DNA of 64,000 bases from Hymenobacter aerophilus DSM 13606 (GCF_000382225.1 NZ_KB907801.1:62001-126000); one strand, 5' to 3'. Positions 41,377-50,834 are shown, counted from the stretch's first letter. Program-made: numbers and translations. Notes: a model not told the origin generated them from the letters alone.

Positions 41377-42291
41377 ATGGATTTTGGCCGCCTTTCCGAC
41401 CTGCGCTACGTTGATTTCCGGCTGCCCGCCGACCACCCCGAAACGGCCGCCGTGCTGGCCCGTGCCCTGGCCACGCAGCCCGCCCCGCCGGCCGTGTACG
41501 TGGGCTGTCCCATCTGGACCAACAAGGCCTGGCTGGGCTCCTACTTCCCGCAGGGCATCAAGGACAGCGAGTATCTGCACCACTACGCCCGGCAGTTCAA
41601 CAGCATCGAGCTCAACACCACCCACTACCGCATCCCCGACGCGCCTACCGTGCGCAAGTGGCGCGAGGCGGTGCCGGCCTCGTTCAAATTCTGCCCCAAA
41701 ATCCCGCAAATTATCAGCCACGACCGGGCCCTGTACAACGCCGACGACCTGACCGTGAGCTTCTGCCGGGCCCTGGAGGGCCTGGGACCCACGCTGGGCC
41801 ACACTTTTTTACAACTGCCACCTACTTTCGGCCCCGAGCACCTGCGGCGGCTGGAGCGCTACCTGCTCGATTTCCCGGCCTTCGTGCCGCTGGCCGTGGA
41901 GTTGCGGCACCCCGGCTGGTTTTCCGATGCCGGCCTGCTGGCCACCGTCACGGCCATGCTCGAAGCCCTGAACAAGCCGCTGGTGATAAGCGACGTGGCC
42001 GGCCGCCGCGACGCGCTGCACCAGCGCCTGACCGCGCCCGTGGCCTTCGTGCGCCTCAACGGCCACGGCCTCATCGACTCTGACTTCCGCCGCGCCGACG
42101 ACTGGGCCGCCCGCATTGCCAGCTGGCTCGAAGCGGGTCTGCACACGGCCTATGTCTTCATCCATCAGAAAGACATCATGCACTCACCGCTCTGGGCCGA
42201 GCACTTCCTGCGCCGCCTGCACGAGCTGACCGGCCTGACCGTACACCCGCCCCGCGTGATTCCGCAGCCGGTGCAGGGCAGCCTATTTTAG
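41377..42291 (+). CDS. DUF72 domain-containing protein
   Basis: A 304-residue protein of the DUF72 (YecE-like) family, a TIM-barrel fold of unknown function. Family patterns are VYVGCPIWTNKAWLGSYFP, HYARQFNSIELNTTHYRIPD, FKFCPKIPQIISHDRALYN and VAFVRLNGHGLIDSDFRRAD. The start ATG 41377 gives MDFGRLSDLRYVDF. The upstream part of the frame lies in a repeat and is not coding. No operon partner is obvious: the gene ends 26 bases before a convergent outer membrane protein gene. Confidence 0.88.
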   Translation: MDFGRLSDLRYVDFRLPADHPETAAVLARALATQPAPPAVYVGCPIWTNKAWLGSYFPQGIKDSEYLHHYARQFNSIELNTTHYRIPDAPTVRKWREAVPASFKFCPKIPQIISHDRALYNADDLTVSFCRALEGLGPTLGHTFLQLPPTFGPEHLRRLERYLLDFPAFVPLAVELRHPGWFSDAGLLATVTAMLEALNKPLVISDVAGRRDALHQRLTAPVAFVRLNGHGLIDSDFRRADDWAARIASWLEAGLHTAYVFIHQKDIMHSPLWAEHFLRRLHELTGLTVHPPRVIPQPVQGSLF

Positions 42292-42317
42292 CAGGCCGGC
42301 CTGGCACTCTGGGGCGA

Positions 42318-43037
42318 CTACCGCTTGTTGGTCAGGCTGATTTTAACGCCCAGCTCCAGGCCCAGGTCCAGCACCCGGCTCTGGTCGTACCTGGAGGCGG
42401 CGGGGTTGAAGCGGTAGATGCGCGAGTTGGCCACCCCGGCGCCGAGGTAGGCATCCAGGAGGCCCCGACCGCCCAGGCGGCGCTGCACGCCCCAACGCGC
42501 AGTCAGGCTGCTGTAGTCGTACTCGAAAGCGCGTTGGCTGAAATTATAGGGTAGGTCGCGGCGGAAGTAGTTGTTGAGCTGCAGGGCCACGTAGGGCCCC
42601 TCGTAGGGGCCCGTCCGGCGGCCTTTGGTGCGGCGCTTTTCCTGGTTGTAATAACGGCGGATGCCCGCATCGAGGCCCAACTGCTCCAGCTTAAGTCCCT
42701 CCCGGTCCGTCGAGGAGCTGTTGCGCCGCTCGCCGATATTCCAGAGGCTGGAGCCGTTGAGCGTGGCCGTCCACCCGGGCGCCAACTGCTGCTCAACGCC
42801 CAGCACCAACGGCAGCGACAAACCCAGAAAGCTACCGTAGCCCGAGCCATCCGACAGGCCCGTTCCCAGCTTGAACAGTGGTCCGGGCCGGGTGGGAGCT
42901 TCGGCGGCCGCAGCGGTGGGGTTTCCGGGCGTTGCAGTGGCTGGGGCGGTGGGGGCCTGCTGGGCGAAAACGGCCGGGCCGGCCAGCAACAGGGCGGCCG
43001 TAAATAAACCAATGGGAGCGAGCGGGAAGAAACGCAT
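42318..43037 (-). CDS. Predicted outer membrane beta-barrel protein
   Basis: A 239-residue exported protein. Signal peptide MRFFPLAPIGLFTAALLLAG, cleaved after VFA, then a Pro/Ala/Thr-rich linker (about 29-58). Aromatic-ending alternating strands follow (GSGYGSFLGLSLPLVLGVEQ, PYVALQLNNYFRR, GRGLLDAYLGAGVANSRIYR, LGLELGVKISLTNKR), a pattern for a barrel or self-associating surface protein. No named family recognised. Start ATG 43037, because the upstream frame has no signal. Divergent from the secreted metalloprotease gene. Confidence 0.7.
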   Translation of the reverse strand: MRFFPLAPIGLFTAALLLAGPAVFAQQAPTAPATATPGNPTAAAAEAPTRPGPLFKLGTGLSDGSGYGSFLGLSLPLVLGVEQQLAPGWTATLNGSSLWNIGERRNSSSTDREGLKLEQLGLDAGIRRYYNQEKRRTKGRRTGPYEGPYVALQLNNYFRRDLPYNFSQRAFEYDYSSLTARWGVQRRLGGRGLLDAYLGAGVANSRIYRFNPAASRYDQSRVLDLGLELGVKISLTNKR

Positions 43038-43237
43038 ACGTAACGGAAAGTGGCTAAAAGTGGCCGGAGCGCTATAGCAGCAGCAAGGAGTTGCCAGCAG
43101 GAGCCCGGGCCGGCGCCGGCAGGTTGCATACCGGCGCCGAAAGCAGCATAAAACTGTTGGCGCGCCGGGCAATCGGGGCGCCGAAATACCGTACTTTGAC
43201 AACCGCGCAGCCAGCCGGCTGGCGTATGTATCCCGGT

Positions 43238-45343
43238 ATGAAATTCTCCGCTCTTTCGCTGCTCTCGTTTTCGCTGCTGCCGGCGCTGCCCCTGGCGGCG
43301 CAAACGGTGGCCCAACCTGCCGCTTCCCTGGTAGCCGCCCCGGCTACCCACTGCCTGCTGGTGCCCCTCGACCCCGCCCTGCGAGCCGCCCGCGCCAGCC
43401 GCATCGTGGAGGCCGCCGTCGTCAGCAGCCAGGGGGAGCGCGCGCCCAACGGCCGGCTCTACACGCGCCACCGGCTGCGGGTGTTCCGCCAGCTGAAAGG
43501 GCCGGCCGACTCGGTGCTGACCGTGTTTACCGAAGGCGGCACGCTGGGCCTGCGCCGCGAGCAGCTCACCAACACGCTGCAGCTGGCCGTGGGCGAGCAG
43601 GGCCTGTTCTTTCTGGAACCCGCGGCGGCCACAACCGGCTGGCAGGTGTACGGCAGCCAACAGGGCTTTATTCGATACGACTTAGCCGACCTGTCGGCTG
43701 CCGAGCCGTTTCGGCGCTACCCTACGCTCGATGAAGCGGTAGAAGTGCTGGCCACCGCAACCGCCGCGCCCCGCGTGGTGCAGGCCAACCCGGCCCTGGC
43801 GGCGGCCCGGCAGCAGCTCAGCCGGCCGCTGGCTGCCCGGCCCCAGGCCGTGGTTATCAGTGGGCTGAGCCCGAGTAGCCTGACGGCCGGCACCGGCGCC
43901 GTACTCACTATTACGGGCAGCGGCTTCGGCAGCCGCCGGGGCACGGGCGGCAGCGTGGAATTTCGCAACGCCGACGACGGGGGCAGCACCTTCACCAAAG
44001 CCAACGACGACGATTACCTGAGCTGGACCGACACCCAGATTCAGGTGCGGGTGCCGGCCCTGAGCGCCAGCGGCAGCCCCGCCGGCAGCGGGCCGGTGCG
44101 CGTAACGCCCGATGGCGCGGGCCAGCCGCCGGTGCAGAGCCCTCAGACGGTTACCGTGGTGTTTGCGGCTACCAACGTGCGCGACACGAAAACCGGCCAG
44201 CGCGCCGTGCCCGCCCACCGCGACCAGAACGGCACCGGCGGCCTCACGTTCCGTTTCGAGCCAGGCTTTGCGACCAACAGCGCGGCGGCCGCGGCCTGGG
44301 GCCGGGCCCTGAACACCTGGCGCTGCCAGACGGGCATCAACTGGGAGTTGGGGCCGCCGCGCACCAAAACCGGCGTGGCCGACGACGGCGAAAACTCGGT
44401 GGGCTTTGATGCGGGCGGCGCGCTGCCGGCCGGCGTGCTGGGCCGCACCACCAGCTACTACGAGGGCTGCTACCGCCCCGATGGCACGGTGGCATTCTTC
44501 GTGCACGAAATCGATACGCAGTTCAGCGAGGCGGCCAGCTTCCAGTTCGGGCCGGCCGCGCCGGTGAGTCCGCAGCTGGATTTTGAGTCGGTGGCGGTGC
44601 ACGAGCTGGGACACGCCCAGCAGCTGTCGCACCTGATTCGGCCCACCGCCATCATGCACTACGCCATTGCCCGCGGCCAGCGCAGCCGCGAGCTGAGCCC
44701 CTTGAGCGACGTGGCCGGTGGCCGCTACGTGCTGCGCGCCCGTAGCTTCCGGCCCGATGTGTGCGGCCTGCCGGCCATGCTGCCCGCCCCGCTAACCAGC
44801 CAGCAGGCCACGGCTGGCTCCGCGGGCATCGAAGTGAGCTGGACTACCCGCGACGAGTGCTATTTGAAGAGCTTTCTGCTGGAACGCGCCCGCCTCGATA
44901 GCACGGCCGGCTGGCAGCTGGTGACGAAGGTAGCGGCCGGCGCGCCGGCCGGCCAGTACCGCGCCCTCGACCCCGACCCGTTGCCCGGCCTGAGCTACTA
45001 CCGGCTGCGCGCAGAACGGCCCGACGGCTCGTTTGACGCGGCCCGGCCCCTGCTGGTGAGCCGCGACGCCGCAGCGCAAACCGGCCTGACGGTGTTTCCC
45101 AACCCGTTCAGCAATACCGAGCCCGCGCTGCGCCTGCAATACGGCGCCGGAACAGCCGCCGGCTCGCTTACGGTGCTGTTCTACGATGCCGTGGGCCGCT
45201 ACATCTACGGCCGCCGCCTCGATTACACGCCCGGCCTGAATCTGCTCAACCTCACGCCCCCCAGCCTCCGCGCCGGCCTCTACCTGCTCCGCTGGACCGA
45301 CTCAAACGGCCCCCAGGGCACCACGCGGCTGGCAGTAGAATAG
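43238..45343 (+). CDS. Secreted zinc metalloprotease with IPT/TIG and T9SS sorting domains
   Basis: A 701-residue exported protein. After a signal peptide (MKFSALSLLSFSLLPALPLA) comes a domain of unknown role (about 25-190). An IPT/TIG-like Ig fold (about 205-305; ISGLSPSSLTAGTGAVLTIT) is next, then a zincin domain with HELGHAQQLSH (His455, Glu456, His459, His465). The final 80 residues form a type IX secretion sorting domain (TVFPNPFSN, then SLRAGLYLLRWTDSNG). The zinc motif is HExxHxxxxxH with Leu where matrixins have Gly. The protein would be carried by T9SS to the cell surface or released. ATG 43226 is an alternative start. A TACTTTG (43192-43198) may be its -7 element. Confidence 0.85.
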   Translation: MKFSALSLLSFSLLPALPLAAQTVAQPAASLVAAPATHCLLVPLDPALRAARASRIVEAAVVSSQGERAPNGRLYTRHRLRVFRQLKGPADSVLTVFTEGGTLGLRREQLTNTLQLAVGEQGLFFLEPAAATTGWQVYGSQQGFIRYDLADLSAAEPFRRYPTLDEAVEVLATATAAPRVVQANPALAAARQQLSRPLAARPQAVVISGLSPSSLTAGTGAVLTITGSGFGSRRGTGGSVEFRNADDGGSTFTKANDDDYLSWTDTQIQVRVPALSASGSPAGSGPVRVTPDGAGQPPVQSPQTVTVVFAATNVRDTKTGQRAVPAHRDQNGTGGLTFRFEPGFATNSAAAAAWGRALNTWRCQTGINWELGPPRTKTGVADDGENSVGFDAGGALPAGVLGRTTSYYEGCYRPDGTVAFFVHEIDTQFSEAASFQFGPAAPVSPQLDFESVAVHELGHAQQLSHLIRPTAIMHYAIARGQRSRELSPLSDVAGGRYVLRARSFRPDVCGLPAMLPAPLTSQQATAGSAGIEVSWTTRDECYLKSFLLERARLDSTAGWQLVTKVAAGAPAGQYRALDPDPLPGLSYYRLRAERPDGSFDAARPLLVSRDAAAQTGLTVFPNPFSNTEPALRLQYGAGTAAGSLTVLFYDAVGRYIYGRRLDYTPGLNLLNLTPPSLRAGLYLLRWTDSNGPQGTTRLAVE

Positions 45344-45361
45344 GTGATTCGGCGGTTTGGT

Positions 45362-45510
45362 GAGAAAAGAACGTGTCATTCTGAGCGAAGGCGCAGCCGG
45401 AGTCGAAGAATCTCGCGTGCAATGGCAACCCTATCGTCAGGATTTACTTTGGCACGCGAGATTCTTCGACTCCGGCTACGCCTTCGCTCAGAATGACACG
45501 TTCTTTTCTC
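45362..45510. repeat. 59-bp near-perfect inverted repeat, GTCATTCTGAG type
   Basis: Arms 45362-45420 and 45452-45510 pair with a single visible mismatch, spacer 31 bases. It has the longest arms in the window, extended by GAGAAAAGAACGT at the outer ends. It lies at the convergent junction of the metalloprotease and FabH-type genes. Confidence 0.92.
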
Positions 45511-45516
45511 ACCATC

Positions 45517-46464
45517 TCACCGCTCCAGCAGCATGGCGCCGTAGGAGTAGCCGCCGCCGAATACGGTTACGACCACCTGATTGCCGGGCTGCAGGTCGGG
45601 CCAGGTGCTGGCCAGGGCAATGGCCGCGCCCGCGCAGCCGGTGTTGCCTAAATCCTCGATGTTGGATACGGCCCGCTCGTCGGGCAGGCCCAGTTGCTGA
45701 AGCACGTTTTTGGTGATGCGCAGGTTGGCCTGGTGCGGAATCAGGTAGGTCAGCTCCTCCACCGGCACCTCGTTGCGGGCCAGGATTTCCTGGGTTACCC
45801 GCGTCATGTAGGTGCAGGCGTGAATGAACACGTCCTTGCCGTAGGGCATCACAATGCCCTTTTCTACGGGCTTGAGCGTCACCGATTCGTCGGCCTTGCC
45901 GATGTTGCCGGCCCCGCCGGTGCGGATGTCGCGCACCCGCAGGTCGGTGGGGGCGAGGCGCTCTTTGGAGATGAGCAGGGCCGCCGCGCCGTCGCCCCAG
46001 AGGTGGCCGGCCACCGTGTCGTCCTCGTTATTGTAGGCTGTGTTGTGCTCGCTCACGATTACCAGCGCCCGCTGCGCCTTGCCCATCGCGAAGTAGCCCT
46101 CTACGATTTCGATGGCGTTCAGCAGCGACGAGCAGGCCGAGGAAATGCTCACCACCGGAATATCCGACACGTTGATTTCGCGCTGCACGGCGTGGGCCAC
46201 GGTGTAAATCGTGTCGTGGGGCGTGTAGGTGCCGGCCACAATCAGGTCCACGGCGGCGGCCGCGAAATCAGTGGTCTGGGCCAGCACCCGGCGGGTGGCC
46301 TCAATGGCCATGGTATTGGTGTTTTCGCCGGCAGAAGCCTTGCGGCGCGCCCGGATGCCAGTGCGCTCAGTTATCCACTCGTTCGAGAGTCCGTTGAGGC
46401 GGGTGAAATGGGCGTTGTCGATGACGTCGGCGGGCAGATAGGCCGCGACCTGATGAATATACAC
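45517..46464 (-). CDS. 3-oxoacyl-ACP synthase III (FabH-like ketosynthase)
   Basis: A 315-residue thiolase-fold condensing enzyme. The Cys-His-Asn triad is present: Cys111 (SISSACSS), His244 (LIPHQANLRI) and Asn274 (DLGNTGCAGA). FabH enzymes join acetyl-CoA or another starter to malonyl-ACP at the start of fatty acid synthesis. Relatives make specialised lipids or pigments. The start is GTG 46464 (MYIHQVAAYLP). There is no plsX, fabD or acpP next to it, so it is outside a classical fab cluster and could serve a secondary pathway. The gene upstream is divergent. Confidence 0.88.
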   Translation of the reverse strand: MYIHQVAAYLPADVIDNAHFTRLNGLSNEWITERTGIRARRKASAGENTNTMAIEATRRVLAQTTDFAAAAVDLIVAGTYTPHDTIYTVAHAVQREINVSDIPVVSISSACSSLLNAIEIVEGYFAMGKAQRALVIVSEHNTAYNNEDDTVAGHLWGDGAAALLISKERLAPTDLRVRDIRTGGAGNIGKADESVTLKPVEKGIVMPYGKDVFIHACTYMTRVTQEILARNEVPVEELTYLIPHQANLRITKNVLQQLGLPDERAVSNIEDLGNTGCAGAAIALASTWPDLQPGNQVVVTVFGGGYSYGAMLLER

Positions 46465-46623
46465 GGGTGGGTGGAGCGGTAGGGGGCGGGCGAAAAATAA
46501 GGCCGCAAGGTACGCGGTTTAGGCAGAGCGCGACGTTATTGCGCCCAACCGACGTACTTTGTACCTCGCTGGTTGCCTCAACGCGCAGCCCCGCGCCGGG
46601 TTCAAACGCCCCTTCATAAGATT

Positions 46624-47214
46624 ATGACCTTTTTGCCTTTTTTGCCCCCCCGCGGGCGCCACGCCGGTCTGCTGGCCGGACTCCTGACGGCGGCCACGGC
46701 CGCACTGGCCCCCTCGGGCGCCTTCGCCCAGAAATACATTACCGCTGCCGGCCTGCGGATAGGCGGCGGCCAGTACGGCCTCTCGGTGCAGCAGAAAATC
46801 CTGCCCAAGGCCACGCTCGAAGGGCTGGCGCTGGCCAGCTCGCGCGAACTGAGCGCCACGGTGCTGGCCGAGCGCCACTTCGGTATCCTGGGCCCCAGCC
46901 TCAATTACTACCTCGGCGCGGGCGGCCACCTCGGCCACCACAAAGACGACGGCACCTTCGGCGGCTTCGACGCCATCATCGGGGCCGAATACAAAGTGGC
47001 CTTCGTGCCGCTCGTGCTCAGCGTCGATTTCAAGCCCACCGTCGAAATCAACAGCGCCGACTGGGCCCGCTTCCCCACCGCCTTTTCGGTGCGCTATATT
47101 ATCATCAAGGAGAAAACCAGTTTCCTGGGCGGCATCTTCGATGGCAAGGACAAGAAGAAGTCCAAGCCCAAAAAGAAGGACAAGAACAAAGGTGGCGGAC
47201 TGTTCGACTTTTGA
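46624..47214 (+). CDS. Exported protein of unknown function with Lys-rich tail
   Basis: A 196-residue protein. A positively charged start and hydrophobic core (RHAGLLAGLLTAATAALAPS, cleavage after AFA) form a signal peptide. The mature part has strands such as LRIGGGQYGLSVQQK, SLNYYLGAGGHLGHH and PLVLSVDFKPTVEINS, the look of an outer membrane barrel. The last 45 residues end in a run of lysines and GGGLFDF. No family recognised. A TACTTTG (46551-46557) upstream may be a -7 element. Start ATG 46624 is chosen for the signal peptide. Confidence 0.65.
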   Translation: MTFLPFLPPRGRHAGLLAGLLTAATAALAPSGAFAQKYITAAGLRIGGGQYGLSVQQKILPKATLEGLALASSRELSATVLAERHFGILGPSLNYYLGAGGHLGHHKDDGTFGGFDAIIGAEYKVAFVPLVLSVDFKPTVEINSADWARFPTAFSVRYIIIKEKTSFLGGIFDGKDKKKSKPKKKDKNKGGGLFDF

Positions 47215-47222
47215 GAAACTAG

Positions 47223-47364
47223 AAGCTAGGAGCCAGTATAAACCCTGTCATCCTGAGCGCAGCGAAGGACCTTATCCCACGAAAACGAGCCGTTGTTACG
47301 GCCACTCTTGCGAGATAAGATCCTTCGCTGCGCTCAGGATGACAGGGTCTATGCTGGCTCCTAA
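47223..47364. repeat. Palindrome, GTCATCCTGAG type with AAGCTAGGAGCCAG outer arms
   Basis: Inner ends GTCATCCTGAG (47247-47257) and CTCAGGATGAC (47333-47343) carry the CGCAGCGAAGGA core. Outer AGCTAGGAGCCAGTATA and ATGCTGGCTCCTA pair imperfectly. It lies at a convergent junction between the exported protein and the GIN-domain gene. Confidence 0.85.
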
Positions 47365-47382
47365 CTCCTGACTCCTGGCTTC

Positions 47383-48099
47383 TCAAATCTTATGCACCCG
47401 GCCGCTGCCGGCGGTGGAGCTGCTGATGCGCGGGTTGCCGCGCACAAACACGCCGCCCGAACCGGCGAGGCGGGCGTTGAGGCTTTCGGTAGCCTGCACC
47501 CGGCAGCTACCCGAGCCGGCCACGCGCACGTCGCAGGTTTTGGAGGCCAGCGCCTCGGCCTGCACGCCGCCCGAGCCGCTGATGCTGATTTCCTGACTGG
47601 TGGCCGAGCCACCGCCGATTTTAAGACTGCCCGAACCGGCCACCGACGAGTCGATGGTTTCGGCCGTGACGCCGGCCAGCACCAGGCTGCCCGAGCCGCC
47701 CACGGATAGCCGCAGCTTGTCGGCCCGGATGGGCTCGGCGGCCCGTAGGCTACCCGAGCCGCCCACGCTCAGGGCCGTAACGGTGGGCGCGGTTACGTAA
47801 ATCACCACCTTGCTTTTGAAGTTATAGCCGCTGAACGCGCGGCTTTCGCGCACCGCGTTGATGCGCAGCTTGCCGTTTTCAACCATGGTTTCGAGGTGGG
47901 TTAAATCTTCGGCGTCGCCCTGCACTTCTACTTTCTGGGGGCTGCCCTGGCGGAAAATCACCTGCATCGAACCGCCCAGACTAACGGCCGTAAAGGGCGC
48001 CACGGTGCGCGTTTCGCGGGTGTCGGCGGCGAAGGTCTGGAAGGCGGTCAGCAGCAAAGCGAGCAGCAAACCGGGCAGCAGAAAACGGGGGCTTTTCAT
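47383..48099 (-). CDS. GIN-domain (DUF2807) exported protein
   Basis: A 238-residue protein. Signal peptide (FLLPGLLLALLLTAFQTFAA), then a head domain beginning VAPFTAVSLGGSMQVIFRQG. The whole second half is a ladder of short beta turns with G-S-G-S at each step (VGGSGSL, VAGSGSLKI, ISGSGGV, VAGSGSCRV, LAGSGGV, TAGSGRV). This is the right-handed helix of the putative auto-transporter adhesin head GIN family. Function is not established; members are thought to be surface-exposed or periplasmic. Start ATG 48099. Confidence 0.88.
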   Translation of the reverse strand: MKSPRFLLPGLLLALLLTAFQTFAADTRETRTVAPFTAVSLGGSMQVIFRQGSPQKVEVQGDAEDLTHLETMVENGKLRINAVRESRAFSGYNFKSKVVIYVTAPTVTALSVGGSGSLRAAEPIRADKLRLSVGGSGSLVLAGVTAETIDSSVAGSGSLKIGGGSATSQEISISGSGGVQAEALASKTCDVRVAGSGSCRVQATESLNARLAGSGGVFVRGNPRISSSTAGSGRVHKI

Positions 48100-48227
48100 G
48101 GCAGAGGGGTTGAAAGGTGGAGGACTGGCGGGGTAGATGCGGCGAAGCAACCGGCCGTTGCCCGACCCCGGAAAATAAGCGGGCCGGGCAACGGGGCCGG
48201 TCTGTTTTTCGGGCTATTCGGCTTGAA

Positions 48228-50267
48228 TTACCAGATTTTCACCCGCGCCGAATCGGGGCGGTAGAACTTGTCGCCGGGTTTCACGTCGAAGGCCTCATAG
48301 AAGGCGGGCACGTCGGCGAAGGGGCCGTTGATGCGGTACTGGGCCGGCGAGTGCACATCGGTGAGCAGGGCCTGGGCCAGCCGTTCCTGGCGCTGGTGCA
48401 CCTGCCAGCCCAGCGCGTAGCCCAAAAAGTAGCGCTGCACCGGCGTCAGGCCGCCAATTTTCTCGCCTTTCTTGTACTGCTCGGTTTTCTTGAAGGCATC
48501 GAGCCCAATCACGATGCCACCCAAATCGGCAATGTTCTCGCCGGCCGTGGCCTTCCCGTTGATGTGCAGTGAATCGAGGGCCTGGTAGCCGTTGAACTGG
48601 CGCACGATGCCGCGCACGCGCTGGTCGAAGGCCTGGCGGTCGGCCTTGGTCCACCAGCTGCGCAGGTTGCCTTTCTCATCAAACTGGCTGCCCTCGTCGT
48701 CGAAGCCGTGGGTGAGCTCGTGGCCGATGGTGCTGGCCCCCGCGTAGCCGTAGATGATGGCGTCGTCGGCGTCGGCATCGAGCAGGCCGGGAATGGAGAA
48801 GATGGCGGCCGGCAACACGATTTCGTTGTTGCTGGGGTTGTAGTAGGCGTTGTAAGTCTGCGGCGTCATGCCCCATTCGGTGCGGTCGACGGGCTGGCCG
48901 AGCTTGCGGGCCTCGTAGCGGTAGCGCCACTGGTTGGCCCGCATCACGTTGGCCGCGTACGAGTCGCGCTTGATTTCGAGCGACGAGTAGTCCTTCCACT
49001 TGTCGGGGTAGCCCACCTTGCGCGTAATTTTGCCCAGCTTCACCAGCGCCTTCTGCTTGGTCGAGTCGCTCATCCAATCCAGCGCCCCGATATGCTCGCG
49101 GAACGAGGCCATGATGTTTTCGGTGAGCTTCTCGTAGCGCTGCTTGGTCTCGGGCGTGAAGTACTCCTTCACGAACTGCTGGCCCAGCACCTCGCCCAGG
49201 GCTTCTTCCTCGGTGTCGAGCACCCGTTTCCAGCGGGGGCGCTGCTCGGTGGCGCCCTGCAGCACGGTGCCGTAGAAGCGGAAGTTTTCCTGGTCGAAAT
49301 CGTGGCTCAGGGTGGGGGCGTAGGCGTGCACCAGCTGCCACTGCAGGTAGGCCTGCCAGTCGGCGAGCGGGGCGGTGCGCAGCAGGCGGGCGGCCTCCTG
49401 GTAGAACTCGGGCTGGCCCACAATCACGGTGTCGGCCTTGGCGAAGGCCATTTCGGCCAGCCAGGGCTTCCAGTTGAGGCCGGGCGTGAGGTTGTCGAGC
49501 TGGGCCAACGACATCTTGTGGTAGTTGGCGTAAGGGTCGCGCAGGGCTTCGAGCTTGCGCGAGGCGCCGGCCAGCTTGGTTTCCAGCGCCATAACCCGCC
49601 TGGTGCTGGCCTGGGCCGTAGCCGCATCCTGGCCCAGCAGCCCGAACATTTTGGTCAGGTGCTTCTCATATTCCTGCCGGATGTTGGCCGTGCGCGCATC
49701 CTTGTTGAAGTAATAGTCGCGGTTGGGCAGCCCCAGGCCCGCCTGCCAGAGCTGCAGGGCCATCTTCTCGCTGTTCTTGGCGTCCTGGCCCACGTAGGGG
49801 CCAATCAGCGCGTTCACGCCCAACTGCTGCAGCCGCGCAATGGCGGCCTGCACGCCCGTCACGGTCGTGATGTTTTGGATGCTCGTCAGCTCGGTTTGCA
49901 GCGGCGCGACGCCCTGCTTGTTCACCGTGGCGCTGTCCATGCCGGTGGCCCAGAAGTCGCCGAGCTTCTGCTCCGTGCTGCCGGGGGCGGCATTGGCTTG
50001 GGCCGCATCTTCGTTGAGCTTGCGCAGGCGGGCGTAGATTTCGTTCTGCACTTCCTTGCCGATGCCCCAGTTGCTTTCGGAGGCCGGAATCGGGTGCTGC
50101 TTGAACCAGGCGCCGTTGGCGTAGTTGTAGAAGTCGTCGCCGGGCCGCACGGTGGTGTCGAGGTTGGCGCTAAGCAAATCGGGCTTGGCAGCGCCGGTTT
50201 TGCTGTTGGGTCCGCAGGCCACTACGGCCAGCCCCAGCAGCGGGGCCGCCCAAAACAGGTATTTCAT
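48228..50267 (-). CDS. M13-family metallopeptidase (neprilysin/PepO-like lipoprotein)
   Basis: A 679-residue zinc peptidase. The lipoprotein signal ends in AVVACGPNS (cysteine near residue 18). The mature chain starts with DDFYNYANGAWFKQHPIPAS, which is typical of M13. Zinc site: HELTH at 516-520 and Glu577 in GENIADLGG. The C-terminal PDSARVKIW fits the conserved end. Such enzymes cleave oligopeptides at hydrophobic residues. Here it would sit in the periplasm or on the surface, held by the lipid anchor. It appears to be a single gene; the neighbours do not suggest a pathway. Confidence 0.93.
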   Translation of the reverse strand: MKYLFWAAPLLGLAVVACGPNSKTGAAKPDLLSANLDTTVRPGDDFYNYANGAWFKQHPIPASESNWGIGKEVQNEIYARLRKLNEDAAQANAAPGSTEQKLGDFWATGMDSATVNKQGVAPLQTELTSIQNITTVTGVQAAIARLQQLGVNALIGPYVGQDAKNSEKMALQLWQAGLGLPNRDYYFNKDARTANIRQEYEKHLTKMFGLLGQDAATAQASTRRVMALETKLAGASRKLEALRDPYANYHKMSLAQLDNLTPGLNWKPWLAEMAFAKADTVIVGQPEFYQEAARLLRTAPLADWQAYLQWQLVHAYAPTLSHDFDQENFRFYGTVLQGATEQRPRWKRVLDTEEEALGEVLGQQFVKEYFTPETKQRYEKLTENIMASFREHIGALDWMSDSTKQKALVKLGKITRKVGYPDKWKDYSSLEIKRDSYAANVMRANQWRYRYEARKLGQPVDRTEWGMTPQTYNAYYNPSNNEIVLPAAIFSIPGLLDADADDAIIYGYAGASTIGHELTHGFDDEGSQFDEKGNLRSWWTKADRQAFDQRVRGIVRQFNGYQALDSLHINGKATAGENIADLGGIVIGLDAFKKTEQYKKGEKIGGLTPVQRYFLGYALGWQVHQRQERLAQALLTDVHSPAQYRINGPFADVPAFYEAFDVKPGDKFYRPDSARVKIW

Positions 50268-50411
50268 GCTGGTTTATGGTTATTGGTTTTTGGTGGGTGG
50301 TAGCCGCCGGTTCCTGAAACCCTTTCGATTCGGGAAGCTACGCAGTAGATTGACAAATAGCACGTCCTCACCAGGTGCGGCCATCAACCATAAACCACTC
50401 ACCAAAAACCA

Positions 50412-50834
50412 ATGCCCCATCTGCTGCTACTCAACTTCGGCCTGGCCGCTTACCTCACCGGCCTTATCTGGACGGTGCAGCTCGTGCACTACCCCGGCTT
50501 TGCCCGCGTGGCGCCCGAACAATTTGCGCAGTTTCATCGCGAGCATTCCACCCGCATCAGTTGGGTAGTAATGGCCCCGATGCTGCTGGAGCTGGGCGCG
50601 GCCGGCTGGCTGGCTTGGCAGGGCGCGGCCCTGAGCCCGGCGGCCCGCTGGGGCCAGTTGGCGCTGGTGCTGCTGGCCTGGGCCAGCACCTTTCTGCTCA
50701 GCGTTCCGTTTCACAACCGCCTCGCCCGCGACGGCTACAGCTACATTGCCATCGACGGCCTCGTGCGCACCAACTGGCCCCGCACCCTCGCCTGGACCAC
50801 CCGCCTAGGGCTGCTGGGGTGGCTGTTGTGGTGA
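50412..50834 (+). CDS. Four-helix membrane protein of unknown function
   Basis: A 140-residue hydrophobic protein with four predicted membrane segments (about 2-22, 50-70, 80-98, 122-140). Charged or polar residues between them include LVHYPGFARV and SVPFHNRLARDGYSY. The His/Tyr-rich loops may bind a small molecule or haem, but that is a guess. I cannot name a family. ATG 50412 gives a clean start. It is transcribed away from the M13 gene and followed by a long palindrome. Confidence 0.65.
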   Translation: MPHLLLLNFGLAAYLTGLIWTVQLVHYPGFARVAPEQFAQFHREHSTRISWVVMAPMLLELGAAGWLAWQGAALSPAARWGQLALVLLAWASTFLLSVPFHNRLARDGYSYIAIDGLVRTNWPRTLAWTTRLGLLGWLLW

